Positions 34,648 through 43,691 of a stretch of DNA of 64,000 bases are shown here, piece by piece; within the stretch, counting starts at the first letter, position 1; the number at the start of each line of letters is the position of its first letter. Source of the DNA: Flavobacteriaceae bacterium (GTDB lineage Bacteria > Bacteroidota > Bacteroidia > Flavobacteriales > Flavobacteriaceae); assembly GCA_013373635.1 (NCBI GenBank), contig JABXHN010000003.1, positions 124,001-188,000 of the forward strand. Reading direction: 5' to 3'. The position numbers and the translations under genes are program-made. The notes under the pieces are model-generated. The model did not search any database. It worked only from the letters and a program-made list of their open reading frames with translations, and was not told the DNA's origin.

Positions 34648-36624
34648 ATGAAGTATGAAATAAAACAATTGTCAAATGAAAAGCTACTGCTTCTCTATAA
34701 GGCAATGCTTAAACCCCGATTAATAGAAGAGAAGATGCTGGTCTTGCTTCGACAGGGAAAAATATCCAAATGGTTTAGTGGAATTGGACAAGAGGCCATT
34801 GCTGTAGGGGTTACTCAGGCTTTGGACAAGGATGAGTACATACTACCCATGCATCGCAATTTGGGAGTGTTTACTTCAAGAGGGATACCACTATACAGGC
34901 TTTTTACACAGTGGCAAGGAAAGGAAAGTGGTTTTACTAAAGGTAGAGATCGCTCGTTTCATTTTGGAACCCAGCAGTACAAAATTATTGGTATGATATC
35001 TCATTTAGGACCTCAATTAGGGGTTGCTGATGGTATTGCACTTGCCAACAAACTCAAAGCAAATAATCATATAACTGCTGTTTTTAGTGGGGAAGGAGCT
35101 ACTTCGGAAGGTGATTTTCACGAGGCATTAAACATAGCTTCTGTTTGGGATTTACCTGTAATGTTCTGTATTGAACACAACGGTTATGGATTATCAACCC
35201 CTTCAGTAGAACAATTTAAATGCAAGGATGTTGCTGATAAGGGTGTTGGTTATGGAATGGAAGCTCATATTATAGAGGGAAACAATATTTTAGAAGTCTA
35301 TCAAAAAGTATCTGAGATCAGATCCTCAATGATTGAGAATCCTAGACCTGTATTACTGGAGTTTAAAACCTTTAGAATTAGAGGGCATGAAGAGGCTAGT
35401 GGTACTAAATACGTGCCAGAAGACCTCATTAAATTCTGGGAGAAGAAAGACCCTGTAAAGAATTTTGAAAAGTTCTTAATTGAGAAATCGATCTTAAACG
35501 ATGAACTTATACATCATTATCAGCAAAACATTCAATTGGAAATCGATCAGCATTTAAAGGCTGCTTTCGATGAAAAAGAAATTGAATTTGATGCTCAGAA
35601 GGAGCTCAATGATGTCTATAAACCCTTTAAAATTAAACACCATAAGCCGTCCTCAAAAAAGAAGTCGATTCGATTGATCGACAGTGTTAGAGAGGGTCTG
35701 TATCAATCGATGGAACAACATCCAAACCTTGTGATTATGGGGCAGGATATAGCTGAGTACGGTGGTGTTTTTAAAGTGACAGAAGGGTTTGTGGATGCCT
35801 TTGGTTTGGAACGAGTTAGAAATACACCCATCTGTGAGTCAGGAATTGTAGAAACCGCTATTGGTCTATCCATCAATGGGTATAAGGCGGTTGTAGAATT
35901 ACAATTTGCTGATTTTGTAAGCTCTGGATTTAATCCTATTGTGAACTATGCTGCAAAGATGCACTACCGCTGGGGAGAACACTGTGATGTCGTTTTTAGA
36001 ATGCCCTGTGGTGCAGGAGTAGGGGCTGGTCCTTTCCACTCCCAAACCAACGAAGCCTGGTTTACCAAAACTCCTGGATTAAAAGTAATTTACCCTGCCT
36101 TTCCATACGATGCTAAAGGATTGCTCTGTGCAGCTATAGAAGATCCAAACCCCGTTATGTTCTTTGAACACAAGGCGCTCTATAGAAGAATTACTCAGGA
36201 TGTTCCTGAGAGTTACTACACCTTAGAGATCGGTAAAGCCGCTCTAATCAGAGAAGGAACACAACTCACCATCATCAGTTATGGAGCAGGAGTACATTGG
36301 GCCTTGACCTATTTAGATCAGCATCCTGAAATCTCAGCAGATCTTGTGGATTTAAGAAGCTTAGTTCCTATGGATTACGATTCAATTGTAGCTTCTGTAA
36401 AGAAAACTTCTAGAGTGGTGATTATTCAGGAAGACAGCCTTTTTGGAGGACTTGCTAGTGAACTTTCAGCCTATTTAACAGAGCATCATTTCGAATTGCT
36501 CGATGCACCCATAAAACGCATTGGTAGTATGGATACACCGATACCTTTTGCAAAAAAATTGGAAGATGGATATCTCCCAATTTCAAAGATTGAACAAACG
36601 ATAAACGAGCTCTTAAACTATTAA
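34648..36624 (+). CDS. 2-oxoacid dehydrogenase E1, fused alpha and beta subunits (second copy)
   Basis: 658 residues. E1-alpha half with TPP motif SGEGATSEGDFHEALN at 147-162 (GEG instead of GDG) and FKTFRIRGHEEASGTKY; E1-beta half from about 343 with MGQDIAEYGGVFKVTEGF, CESGIVETAIGLSINGYKAV, HSQTNEAWFTKTPGLK and IIQEDSLFGGLASELS. It belongs to the branched-chain/acetoin type. It is about 145 residues shorter than the copy at 7432-9843, lacking that copy's linker. No E2/E3 is adjacent, so E2 must be encoded elsewhere. The stop overlaps the convergent adaptor gene by 4 bases (TTAA). Confidence 0.9.
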   Translation: MKYEIKQLSNEKLLLLYKAMLKPRLIEEKMLVLLRQGKISKWFSGIGQEAIAVGVTQALDKDEYILPMHRNLGVFTSRGIPLYRLFTQWQGKESGFTKGRDRSFHFGTQQYKIIGMISHLGPQLGVADGIALANKLKANNHITAVFSGEGATSEGDFHEALNIASVWDLPVMFCIEHNGYGLSTPSVEQFKCKDVADKGVGYGMEAHIIEGNNILEVYQKVSEIRSSMIENPRPVLLEFKTFRIRGHEEASGTKYVPEDLIKFWEKKDPVKNFEKFLIEKSILNDELIHHYQQNIQLEIDQHLKAAFDEKEIEFDAQKELNDVYKPFKIKHHKPSSKKKSIRLIDSVREGLYQSMEQHPNLVIMGQDIAEYGGVFKVTEGFVDAFGLERVRNTPICESGIVETAIGLSINGYKAVVELQFADFVSSGFNPIVNYAAKMHYRWGEHCDVVFRMPCGAGVGAGPFHSQTNEAWFTKTPGLKVIYPAFPYDAKGLLCAAIEDPNPVMFFEHKALYRRITQDVPESYYTLEIGKAALIREGTQLTIISYGAGVHWALTYLDQHPEISADLVDLRSLVPMDYDSIVASVKKTSRVVIIQEDSLFGGLASELSAYLTEHHFELLDAPIKRIGSMDTPIPFAKKLEDGYLPISKIEQTINELLNY

Positions 36625-37733
36625 AACAGCTGAAATCCTCCGCTAATTAGAAACTCTTTACCTCTTAAAGCAGCGCTGTCAAAAGCGATGTGTGTAGGAT
36701 CTGTTCTATGGATCTCAACAAGCTGCTTTTTAAACTGATAACCACTTTCATCTTTTTTGTCTAAAATCAATACATAGGTATGATCATCCGCTGAAATAAA
36801 TGCTTCTTTAGGTAAGGCCTCTAACTGCTCAGGTTGAGCATATACCAGTGCATTGACAAATAATCCAGGGATTAACTTAGAATAAGATCCCACTAAATCT
36901 GCATGAACAGTAACGGTTCGAAGTTCTTCTTCAACTTCACTACCGATGAGTTCTAGTTCAGCTTGATAGGTATTGGAACTTCCTACAACACTAAACTCGA
37001 TCTTTTGTCCCTTTTCTAAAAGGTCTAAATCTTTTTCAAAAACGTCTAATTCTAGATGTAAGTCACTGTAGTTTACTAATTCCATCATCATACTCTGAGC
37101 TGGAATATAAACCCCTAAATTGAGTTCTACATGTGAGATCACTCCATCAATAGGTGATAGGATTGAAATTTCAGATTGAATGGTACCTGATTGTAATTCT
37201 TCAAGGTCTACAGAGAGTAACTCTAATTGAGCTCCAAGGGATTCTACATCTGCAACTGCACTCTTGTACATTCTTCGAATCTCTTGAAAATCTTTATCGG
37301 CAATCACTTGTTTTTGATACAGTTGTTCTTGTCGACTAAAGTCGATTTTAAGATACTCATAGTTTTCATAAGCTTTGATGTAATTCTCCTGGAGTTCGAT
37401 AAATTCAGGGTTTTTCATCTTGATGAGCAATTGACCCTTTTTAACGGTATCACCAATTAAATATGGGCTGTAACTGATATAACCTCCGTAATAGGTGGCA
37501 ATGGTTGCTTTGTTGTGAGGAGCAACCTCTGTATGTCCATTTAGGGCAATTTTTGTTGCAAATGAATGAGATTCTAAGCTTCCCAATTCCATTCGAGCGT
37601 GCTCAAATTGTTCGTTGCTTATTTGAACTATAGAATCATCTTCAAAAGCGATTTCTGAAGTTACTTCTTGGTCCTTACAAGAGAATAATAAGGCTGCTAA
37701 AGTGAATACTAGATAGTTATTGAAATACTTCAT
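36621..37733 (-). CDS. RND efflux periplasmic adaptor (CusB/CzcB type)
   Basis: 370-residue lipoprotein (lipobox FSC, Cys19). Domain order is that of membrane-fusion proteins: a split barrel-sandwich/lipoyl part (ATIATYYGGYISYSPYLIGD with SILSPIDGVISHVELN), between them an alpha-hairpin (QENYIKAYENYEYLKIDFSR through AVADVESLGAQLELL), then the beta-barrel LDVFEKDLDLLEKGQKIEF and a membrane-proximal end. It would couple the pump to an outer-membrane channel. It begins 3 bases after the pump gene's stop. There is no His-rich metal-binding N-terminus as in some CusB proteins. Confidence 0.9.
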   Translation of the reverse strand: MKYFNNYLVFTLAALLFSCKDQEVTSEIAFEDDSIVQISNEQFEHARMELGSLESHSFATKIALNGHTEVAPHNKATIATYYGGYISYSPYLIGDTVKKGQLLIKMKNPEFIELQENYIKAYENYEYLKIDFSRQEQLYQKQVIADKDFQEIRRMYKSAVADVESLGAQLELLSVDLEELQSGTIQSEISILSPIDGVISHVELNLGVYIPAQSMMMELVNYSDLHLELDVFEKDLDLLEKGQKIEFSVVGSSNTYQAELELIGSEVEEELRTVTVHADLVGSYSKLIPGLFVNALVYAQPEQLEALPKEAFISADDHTYVLILDKKDESGYQFKKQLVEIHRTDPTHIAFDSAALRGKEFLISGGFQLF

Positions 37734-37736
37734 GAT

Positions 37737-40700
37737 TTATTTTTGTTTTATTTTATTAAAGATAGAGTAGAGGATTGGTAGTACGATGAGTGTCAATAGA
37801 GTAGAAGTGACCAATCCACCAATAACGACAGTTGCTAGAGGACGTTGAACTTCTGCTCCTGAGTTTTCAGAAAGTGCCATTGGAATAAAACCAAGGGCTG
37901 CTGAAGCTGCGGTTAACAGAACAGGGCGTAAGCGATCTAAGGCCCCTTCTACCACCATTTTTTCTACAGGTAATTTAGAATATTCACTCATTGATTTAAA
38001 GTGTTCAATCATTACAATACCATTGAGTACAGCAATCCCGAAGAGGGCTATAAAACCAACACCTGCTGAGATGCTAAATGGTAAATCGCGTAAGGCTAAA
38101 AAGAAGACACCACCTACTGCTGCAAATGGAATAGCAGAGTAGATCATCAATACTTCCTTAACCGATTTAAAAGCAAAGTACAGAAGGATAAATATGAGCA
38201 CTAATGCTACTGGAACAGCTATTGCTAAGCGCTTTTTGGCTGATTGTAGGTTTTCAAATTGACCTCCATAGGTGACTGTATATCCCACTGGAAATTCAAT
38301 ATGCTGATTGACTAAACCTTGAATCTCTTCAACAACAGATTCTAAATCGCGATTGCGGACATTAACTCCAACTACAATTCTTCGCTGGGTATCATCTCTT
38401 GATATTTTAGCAGCTCCAAATGTTTGAGTCACTTCTGCTAAGGCTTCTAGAGGTATTCTGTTGCCGCTTGGAGTATCTACATATAAATTCTTTAAGTCTT
38501 CAAAAGAGCCTTTGTGATCACTGTCAAATCGCACTGCAATATCAAATTGCTTTTCTCCTTCAAAAACCTGACCACTGATACGACCTGCAAATCCCATGGC
38601 GATCACATCGTTTACCTTCTCTATACTCAAGCCGTATTGGGCTAGTTTTTGACGGTTAAACTTCACATTCATCTGTGGAAGACCAACTGTTTTTTCTAAG
38701 CTGACATCCGAAGCTCCCTCTACATCTTCAATGAGATCTTTAACTGCAACACCTAATCGATTGAGCTCAGATAAATCAGATCCAAAAATCTTGATGGCAA
38801 TGTCAGAACGCACTCCTGTAATCAATTCGTTAAAGCGCATTTCAATAGGTTGGGTGAATTCTACTTCCAATCCTGGAATTACCTTGAGTGCCTCTTTAAA
38901 CTTATCAGCAAGTTCATCTTTAGAAGTAGCAGAAACCCACTCGTCTCTATCCTTTAATTGAATGATGACATCGCTTTCTTCCATAGACATGGGATCCGTT
39001 GGAACTTCAGCAGCTCCAATACGAGTAACAACTTGATTGACCTCCGGAAACTCATCTAATAGAATACGCTCAATATCCGTAGTGATTTCTATAGTTCTAC
39101 TTAGAGAGGTTCCTGTTTTTATAACGGGTTGAATGACAAAATCACCCTCGTCTAGCGTTGGTAAGAATTCACCTCCCATACGCATAAATAGAAGTACTGC
39201 TGTAATTAGCAATAATCCAGAAGTGGTTAAAATCCCTCTTTTAAATTTAATAGCCCATTCTAATGATGGTTTGTACCAGGATTTAAGAATGTCTATTAAC
39301 TTCACAGAGATGGCAAACTTCTTGCTATCTGGTTTAATAAACAGAGCTGATACAGCAGGGACATAGGTCACACAGAGCAACATGGCTCCTATAAGGGCAA
39401 AACTAAAACTGAGGGCCATAGGAGTAAACATTTTACCTTCAACACCACTAAGCGATAGAATAGGAATAAATACGATCAGAATGATAAATTGTCCAAAAAT
39501 GGCTGAATTCATCATTTTAGAGGAACCTTCATAGGTAATCTTATCTCTGAGTTCATTTTTTTCTTCCTTGGTTTTTAAAAGCAAAAATTCCTGATTTCTT
39601 CGATGAATATGATAACCTACATATTCAACGATGATTACCGCACCATCAATGATAATCCCAAAATCAATAGCTCCTAAACTCATAAGGTTGGCATCGATAT
39701 TAAAGATGTACATCATAGTCAGTGCAAAGAACAAACTTAGAGGGATCACCGATGCGACTACTAAACCAGATCGTAGGTGTCCTAAAAAGAGAACCACAAC
39801 AAAGATGACAATCAAACATCCTAAGAGTAGGTTTTCTGTAATGGTAAAAGTGGTTCTTCCAATTAAATCGGAGCGATCTAAGAAGGGTTTGATCGAAACA
39901 CCAGGGGGAAGGGTAGAAGCAACTTCATCGATGCGTTCTTTTACTGCCTGAATAACTCTGTTTGAATCAGAATCCTTGAGCATCATCACCTGTCCTAGTA
40001 CTTTTTCTCCTTCTCCATTAGCGGTGATAGCACCATAACGAGGGGCTGATCCAAATTGAACCTTTGCGATATTCTTAATGAGTAGAGGAGTGCCATTACG
40101 TACTTCAATCACAATGTTTTCAATATCTTCCAATGATTCTACTAATCCTTCTCCACGTATAAAATGGGACTGATTTTTCTTTTCAATATAACTACCACCA
40201 CCGATGGAATTGTTTTGATCGAGGGCATCAAAAACATCGGAGATACTAACCTCTAAGGCGTTTAATTTATCGGTATCAATAGCGATTTCGTATTGTTTTA
40301 AATAACCACCCCAGGTATTGATTTCAACAACCCCGGGGATTCCAGAGAGTTTGCGTTTGACAACCCAGTCCTGGATGGTGCGTAGATCCATCACAGAATA
40401 ACGATCTTTAAAAGCAGGATCAACATCAATAGTGTATTGATATATTTCTCCTAAACCAGTAGTAATAGGACCCATTTCAGGGGTTCCAAATCCCTTGGGA
40501 ATTTGTTCGCTGGCACTTTTGAGTTTTTCTGCAATAAGTTGACGCGGTAGATAGGTTCCCATTGCATCTTCGAAGACGACAGTAATAACTGAAATTCCGA
40601 ATTTTGAAATAGAACGAATCTCTGTAACCCCAGGTAAATTAGCTAGTTCGAGCTCAATTGGATAGGTTACAAATTTCTCAATATCCTGTGTAGATAAAGA

Positions 40701-40862
40701 AGTTGAAGTGGTGATGACCTGGACTTGGTTGTTAGTTACATCAGGAACTGCACCAATGGGAATATTGCTTAGAGAGTAGATCCCTATAAGTACAATAAAT
40801 GAGGTAAGTAATAGTACTAATCGCTTATTTAATAAGCTGAATTGAATGATTTTATTAAGCAT
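37737..40862 (-). CDS. heavy-metal RND efflux pump (CzcA-like, HME family)
   Basis: 1041-residue inner-membrane proton/metal antiporter with the 12-helix RND layout: helix 1 LVLLLTSFIVLIGIYSLS, periplasmic docking/porter domains, and a second repeat from about 540. The TM4 signature GAIDFGIIIDGAVIIVE near 398-412 matches the HME1 class (Zn, Co, Cd, Ni) rather than the Cu/Ag class. The Asp residues of that motif relay protons. It lies between a His-rich exported protein and the adaptor. No outer-membrane TolC/CzcC gene is in the cluster, and the pump is not fused to one, so the channel must come from elsewhere. Confidence 0.93.
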   Translation of the reverse strand: MLNKIIQFSLLNKRLVLLLTSFIVLIGIYSLSNIPIGAVPDVTNNQVQVITTSTSLSTQDIEKFVTYPIELELANLPGVTEIRSISKFGISVITVVFEDAMGTYLPRQLIAEKLKSASEQIPKGFGTPEMGPITTGLGEIYQYTIDVDPAFKDRYSVMDLRTIQDWVVKRKLSGIPGVVEINTWGGYLKQYEIAIDTDKLNALEVSISDVFDALDQNNSIGGGSYIEKKNQSHFIRGEGLVESLEDIENIVIEVRNGTPLLIKNIAKVQFGSAPRYGAITANGEGEKVLGQVMMLKDSDSNRVIQAVKERIDEVASTLPPGVSIKPFLDRSDLIGRTTFTITENLLLGCLIVIFVVVLFLGHLRSGLVVASVIPLSLFFALTMMYIFNIDANLMSLGAIDFGIIIDGAVIIVEYVGYHIHRRNQEFLLLKTKEEKNELRDKITYEGSSKMMNSAIFGQFIILIVFIPILSLSGVEGKMFTPMALSFSFALIGAMLLCVTYVPAVSALFIKPDSKKFAISVKLIDILKSWYKPSLEWAIKFKRGILTTSGLLLITAVLLFMRMGGEFLPTLDEGDFVIQPVIKTGTSLSRTIEITTDIERILLDEFPEVNQVVTRIGAAEVPTDPMSMEESDVIIQLKDRDEWVSATSKDELADKFKEALKVIPGLEVEFTQPIEMRFNELITGVRSDIAIKIFGSDLSELNRLGVAVKDLIEDVEGASDVSLEKTVGLPQMNVKFNRQKLAQYGLSIEKVNDVIAMGFAGRISGQVFEGEKQFDIAVRFDSDHKGSFEDLKNLYVDTPSGNRIPLEALAEVTQTFGAAKISRDDTQRRIVVGVNVRNRDLESVVEEIQGLVNQHIEFPVGYTVTYGGQFENLQSAKKRLAIAVPVALVLIFILLYFAFKSVKEVLMIYSAIPFAAVGGVFFLALRDLPFSISAGVGFIALFGIAVLNGIVMIEHFKSMSEYSKLPVEKMVVEGALDRLRPVLLTAASAALGFIPMALSENSGAEVQRPLATVVIGGLVTSTLLTLIVLPILYSIFNKIKQK

Positions 40863-40919
40863 AGTATAGTGTTAATTAATAGTATGAGTATGGAAATACT
40901 CCAATAATTAAGGTATAAA

Positions 40920-41318
40920 CTATACTATCCGTGGGGGTTGAATGAGATCTAATGGATTAAATGAAGAACTACCAGGAGTGTATCTAAAATTGTTAAGATA
41001 AGAATCCAAATGATTGAATTCTGATAAATTGTAAATAGAGGAATCAATACAATTAACATACAAAATTGAAGTTGAATGTAAATTGTTTAATGGTAGTTGT
41101 TGATGATCTTTGTGTTCTTCAGGATGATCTTGAGTGTGTTTAGCTTTTAAATCACCGTAATGTAGTGATACAAATTCAACGAATGAATCATCCTTAGTCA
41201 ATTTGTGATAGTTATAATGCTCAATAAAACTAGCAATCTCAACAATTGCAGAAGACGAAAATGTCACTGATTGAAGCAGAATTACACTAGATAATATGAA
41301 GGCCGTTATTTTTAACAC
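40920..41318 (-). CDS. small exported histidine-rich protein of the metal-efflux locus
   Basis: 132 residues, start GTG at 41318: an in-frame stop lies just upstream and there is no ATG, so this is the only start available. A signal peptide (MLKITAFILSSVILLQSVTF) is followed by IEHYNYHKL, SLHYGDLKAKHTQDHPEEHKDHQQLP (in two parts), a run with many His and acidic residues, and a C-terminal QPPRIV. Similar His/Glu-rich exported proteins precede metal RND pumps in other flavobacteria. It would be a periplasmic metal buffer or sensor by inference; no enzyme domain is visible. The pump start is 57 bases downstream. Confidence 0.72.
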   Translation of the reverse strand: MLKITAFILSSVILLQSVTFSSSAIVEIASFIEHYNYHKLTKDDSFVEFVSLHYGDLKAKHTQDHPEEHKDHQQLPLNNLHSTSILYVNCIDSSIYNLSEFNHLDSYLNNFRYTPGSSSFNPLDLIQPPRIV

Positions 41319-41434
41319 AGGCTAAATTTAAAAAAATAATCTGAAGCACCTCATATAGGGGATAAAAACTTAGGTGTATTGAAAAACTCTATTTTACATA
41401 ATATAAATTATAGTTCATTTAAATAATACAACAA

Positions 41435-41506
41435 ATGAAACTATTTTTCAAATCTTTAAAATTTATAAATTTTTTGATAAATAGATTAGTCAGGAAGTTT
41501 GAGTAA
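41435..41506 (+). CDS. possible 23-residue basic peptide
   Basis: ATG to TAA frame encoding MKLFFKSLKFINFLINRLVR followed by KFE: seven basic residues against one acidic, otherwise hydrophobic, so amphipathic and cationic like small membrane peptides. In sequence this AT-rich a frame of this length can arise by chance, and no clear promoter precedes it. Listed as a low-confidence candidate only. Confidence 0.2.
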   Translation: MKLFFKSLKFINFLINRLVRKFE

Positions 41507-41597
41507 CTCTTGTTCTGTATAAATACTTAAAATTTAAAAGTAATACTGTATTGGGAACAATTGAGTGTTATATGAATAAATCTATCATTTACTTTTC

Positions 41598-41631
41598 AAT
41601 TGTTTGAACAATTAAATATTAACTACTTTTA
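41598..41631 (+). promoter_or_regulatory. promoter for the PepSY gene with palindromic operator over the -33 box
   Basis: The palindrome AATTGTT-TG-AACAATT (41598-41613) contains the -33 TTTG (41603-41606); 17 bases on is TACTTTTA (41624-41631), a near-consensus -7 box. Transcription from here would begin near 41638, before ATG 41654 and after the TTG at 41600, which supports the shorter protein. A repressor bound to the palindrome would block polymerase. Confidence 0.55.
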
Positions 41632-41653
41632 TAATTCAAATAAAACAAAATCA

Positions 41654-42202
41654 ATGAGTCAATCCATGGGAATAACATTTTTTAACAACAAAGGCCTTAC
41701 AAAATATCTATTAGCAATCCTTCTACTCTTATTTGTAGAACTATCTGTATCTGGTATAATTGCTGGATTTTCTGCAGAACCGCGATATGAAAAACCAGAG
41801 GTTGTAATGTCAAAAAGAGTCGTTAATCCAGAGAATTATTTACCTATTGACACCTTGATTTCAGTAGGAATCACCGTATTGAGTTCCAATGTAGACAAGG
41901 AGGTCGACCTCAGTGTTGATCACATTGAAATCTATCAAAAGAATGGTGTCGTAATGCTGTTATTTAAGAACAATCCTTGGGTGGTACAATTAGAAGGTGC
42001 AACAGGACGTGTCTTAGATATTTCTAAACAAAAAATGGCACTGCCCCACGCTATTCACTCTGCGAAATGGTTTGATAAACTCCTTGGAACAAGAGGCGTA
42101 TTCAGTACTATTTATACCACCTTTATGGGCTTAATTGTACTGAGCTTCTCACTTTTTGGAATCTGGGCTCTACTCTTTTCTCAATCTAAAAAGAATAAAT
42201 AA
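41654..42202 (+). CDS. PepSY-type membrane protein
   Basis: 182 residues from ATG 41654. One helix near the N-terminus (LTKYLLAILLLLFVELSVSG), an extracytoplasmic segment of about 100 residues, and a second helix near 155-175. The part NNPWVVQLEGATGRVLDI with ALPHAIHSAKWFD and a following helix resembles PepSY/PepSY_TM proteins, which often sit by metal, haem or redox genes. It is divergent from the metal-efflux operon with a probable operator, so metal-linked control is plausible but not shown. Function is otherwise unknown. Confidence 0.65.
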   Translation: MSQSMGITFFNNKGLTKYLLAILLLLFVELSVSGIIAGFSAEPRYEKPEVVMSKRVVNPENYLPIDTLISVGITVLSSNVDKEVDLSVDHIEIYQKNGVVMLLFKNNPWVVQLEGATGRVLDISKQKMALPHAIHSAKWFDKLLGTRGVFSTIYTTFMGLIVLSFSLFGIWALLFSQSKKNK

Positions 42203-42227
42203 GTAGCTTTTAATTTAGTGTCTATCT

Positions 42228-43691
42228 CTATTTTAAATAGAGGGCATTTCTAAAGGATGAATCGACTCCTTTTTCAAGGTCGATTAAAAATCCATTGACT
42301 ACTGCATGGGTAATGACACCTGATTTCTCCAATAAAAAGCTTGGATTTAGACCTATATAAAGATCTAATCTCTGAGGCATAAACTCTTTAGAAACCAGCA
42401 TCATTGGAAAAGTAATATCCTGATGATCGATTAACTTATCAGTTTGATAATAGAGATAGCCTTGTTTGAGTAATTGGATAGCTTCTTCCTTTGTAGGTGT
42501 TGAACTGCCTTTAGTGTAGACCTTTCCTGGGGTGATGGTATAACCACTACCATTAAAGGTTTCATATCCGTAATAGGTCGATAAATCTCCTATATCAACG
42601 ATCTGGCTTCTGTTAAAAAAGTTTGAGTGATCTGTGTTATCCACCTCATAGCGATAGACTCCTAAATCAATTGTAAAAGATTTATCAGCCTTTTTAAATG
42701 TTAGTTTCTCTAGCTTTAGATCAAACATCTTACGATCGTTCATGGGAATCTTCTCGTATTCTTTGGTCTTGATCTTTTTATAAGATTTATCAGCAAGTGT
42801 TTCCAAGGCTGCAAGAATGGAAACAAAGTTTAATTTTCTGATCTCTTGTTTCTCTAGATCATTCTGATATCCACCAGACTCAATTAAAATAAGGCTAGTC
42901 CCCCACTTTTGAATATTATCCCCAAAGGCTCTGGGTTCAAAATCATCATTGTATCTTCCTACTTGACCAGGAGCGTAATTCTGAATAATATCATTCATAA
43001 AAGAAATCACCTTCATCGAAGTGGCTCTAGTTTTATTGACATCCTTTTCATAATTATATGCCGTTGCCAAATAAGAGATGGTAGCTGGTTTATCGGTGCG
43101 CTCTGCATTGTAATACCTGCTTTGATCGTGTAGGTTAAAACCTACTTCTGCATCGAGTGAATCTCTCATGCGTTTTAATGTTCTTCCTTCTGGTGTCTGT
43201 AATCTTAGTGCATCTCTGTTAAGATCGATTCCCAAGGCGTTTCTTCTTTTATATTGCTGAGCTCCATCTGGATTGAGCATTGGAATAAAGTGAAGCTTTA
43301 ATTTCTTTAAGATCAATTTCTTTTCATCTGGAAAATCATCAGAGTTTAAAAAGTTGATTAAATCAAAAATCGCCTGAGTTGCTGTAGGTTCATCTCCGTG
43401 CATTTGAGACCAGAGGAGGATATTTCTCTTACCAGTACCAACACTAATCATAGAGATGCTTCTACCTTCCACTGACTCCCCTACTTTTTGAACTGTATAA
43501 TTTGGATTACTCTTTAAGGGATTGATCAGTGGCTGTATATCGGCGTGTTTAATCCTTCTTTGCTTGAGACTTGTTTCTTTATAGGAATCGTAATTCTTGT
43601 AGAGTTTAGGGTAGAATTTATCTGTTTGACCATAGGTTAGTACAGTAAAACCTATCATTAACAGTGAACTGATCAATAATTTAATCTTCAT
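42228..43691 (-). CDS. M14-family zinc carboxypeptidase (secreted)
   Basis: 487 residues with a signal peptide (MKIKLLISSLLMIGFTVLTYG). The M14 zinc site starts with HxxE in SQMHGDEPTATQ (His near 97); GIDLNRDALRLQTPEG gives the substrate Arg/Asn block; NLHDQSRYY supplies the third zinc ligand His; LILIESGGYQND carries the probable catalytic Glu. A beta-rich C-terminal ~150 residues follow. M14 enzymes trim C-terminal residues of peptides or peptidoglycan stems. It overlaps the upstream amidase by 11 bases, suggesting joint action on cell-wall or peptide material. Confidence 0.9.
   Translation of the reverse strand: MKIKLLISSLLMIGFTVLTYGQTDKFYPKLYKNYDSYKETSLKQRRIKHADIQPLINPLKSNPNYTVQKVGESVEGRSISMISVGTGKRNILLWSQMHGDEPTATQAIFDLINFLNSDDFPDEKKLILKKLKLHFIPMLNPDGAQQYKRRNALGIDLNRDALRLQTPEGRTLKRMRDSLDAEVGFNLHDQSRYYNAERTDKPATISYLATAYNYEKDVNKTRATSMKVISFMNDIIQNYAPGQVGRYNDDFEPRAFGDNIQKWGTSLILIESGGYQNDLEKQEIRKLNFVSILAALETLADKSYKKIKTKEYEKIPMNDRKMFDLKLEKLTFKKADKSFTIDLGVYRYEVDNTDHSNFFNRSQIVDIGDLSTYYGYETFNGSGYTITPGKVYTKGSSTPTKEEAIQLLKQGYLYYQTDKLIDHQDITFPMMLVSKEFMPQRLDLYIGLNPSFLLEKSGVITHAVVNGFLIDLEKGVDSSFRNALYLK

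Larger units (their letters stand above)
41319..41653. other. long intergenic region of the metal-efflux/PepSY divergon
   Basis: 335 bases, extremely AT-rich, between the divergent His-rich gene and the PepSY gene. Contents seen: an inverted repeat CACCT (41347-41351) / AGGTG (41372-41376) near the minus-strand start; a 23-codon plus-strand reading frame at 41435-41506; and, at the right end, the palindrome and promoter listed separately. No RNA gene or known riboswitch was recognised. Confidence 0.5.
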
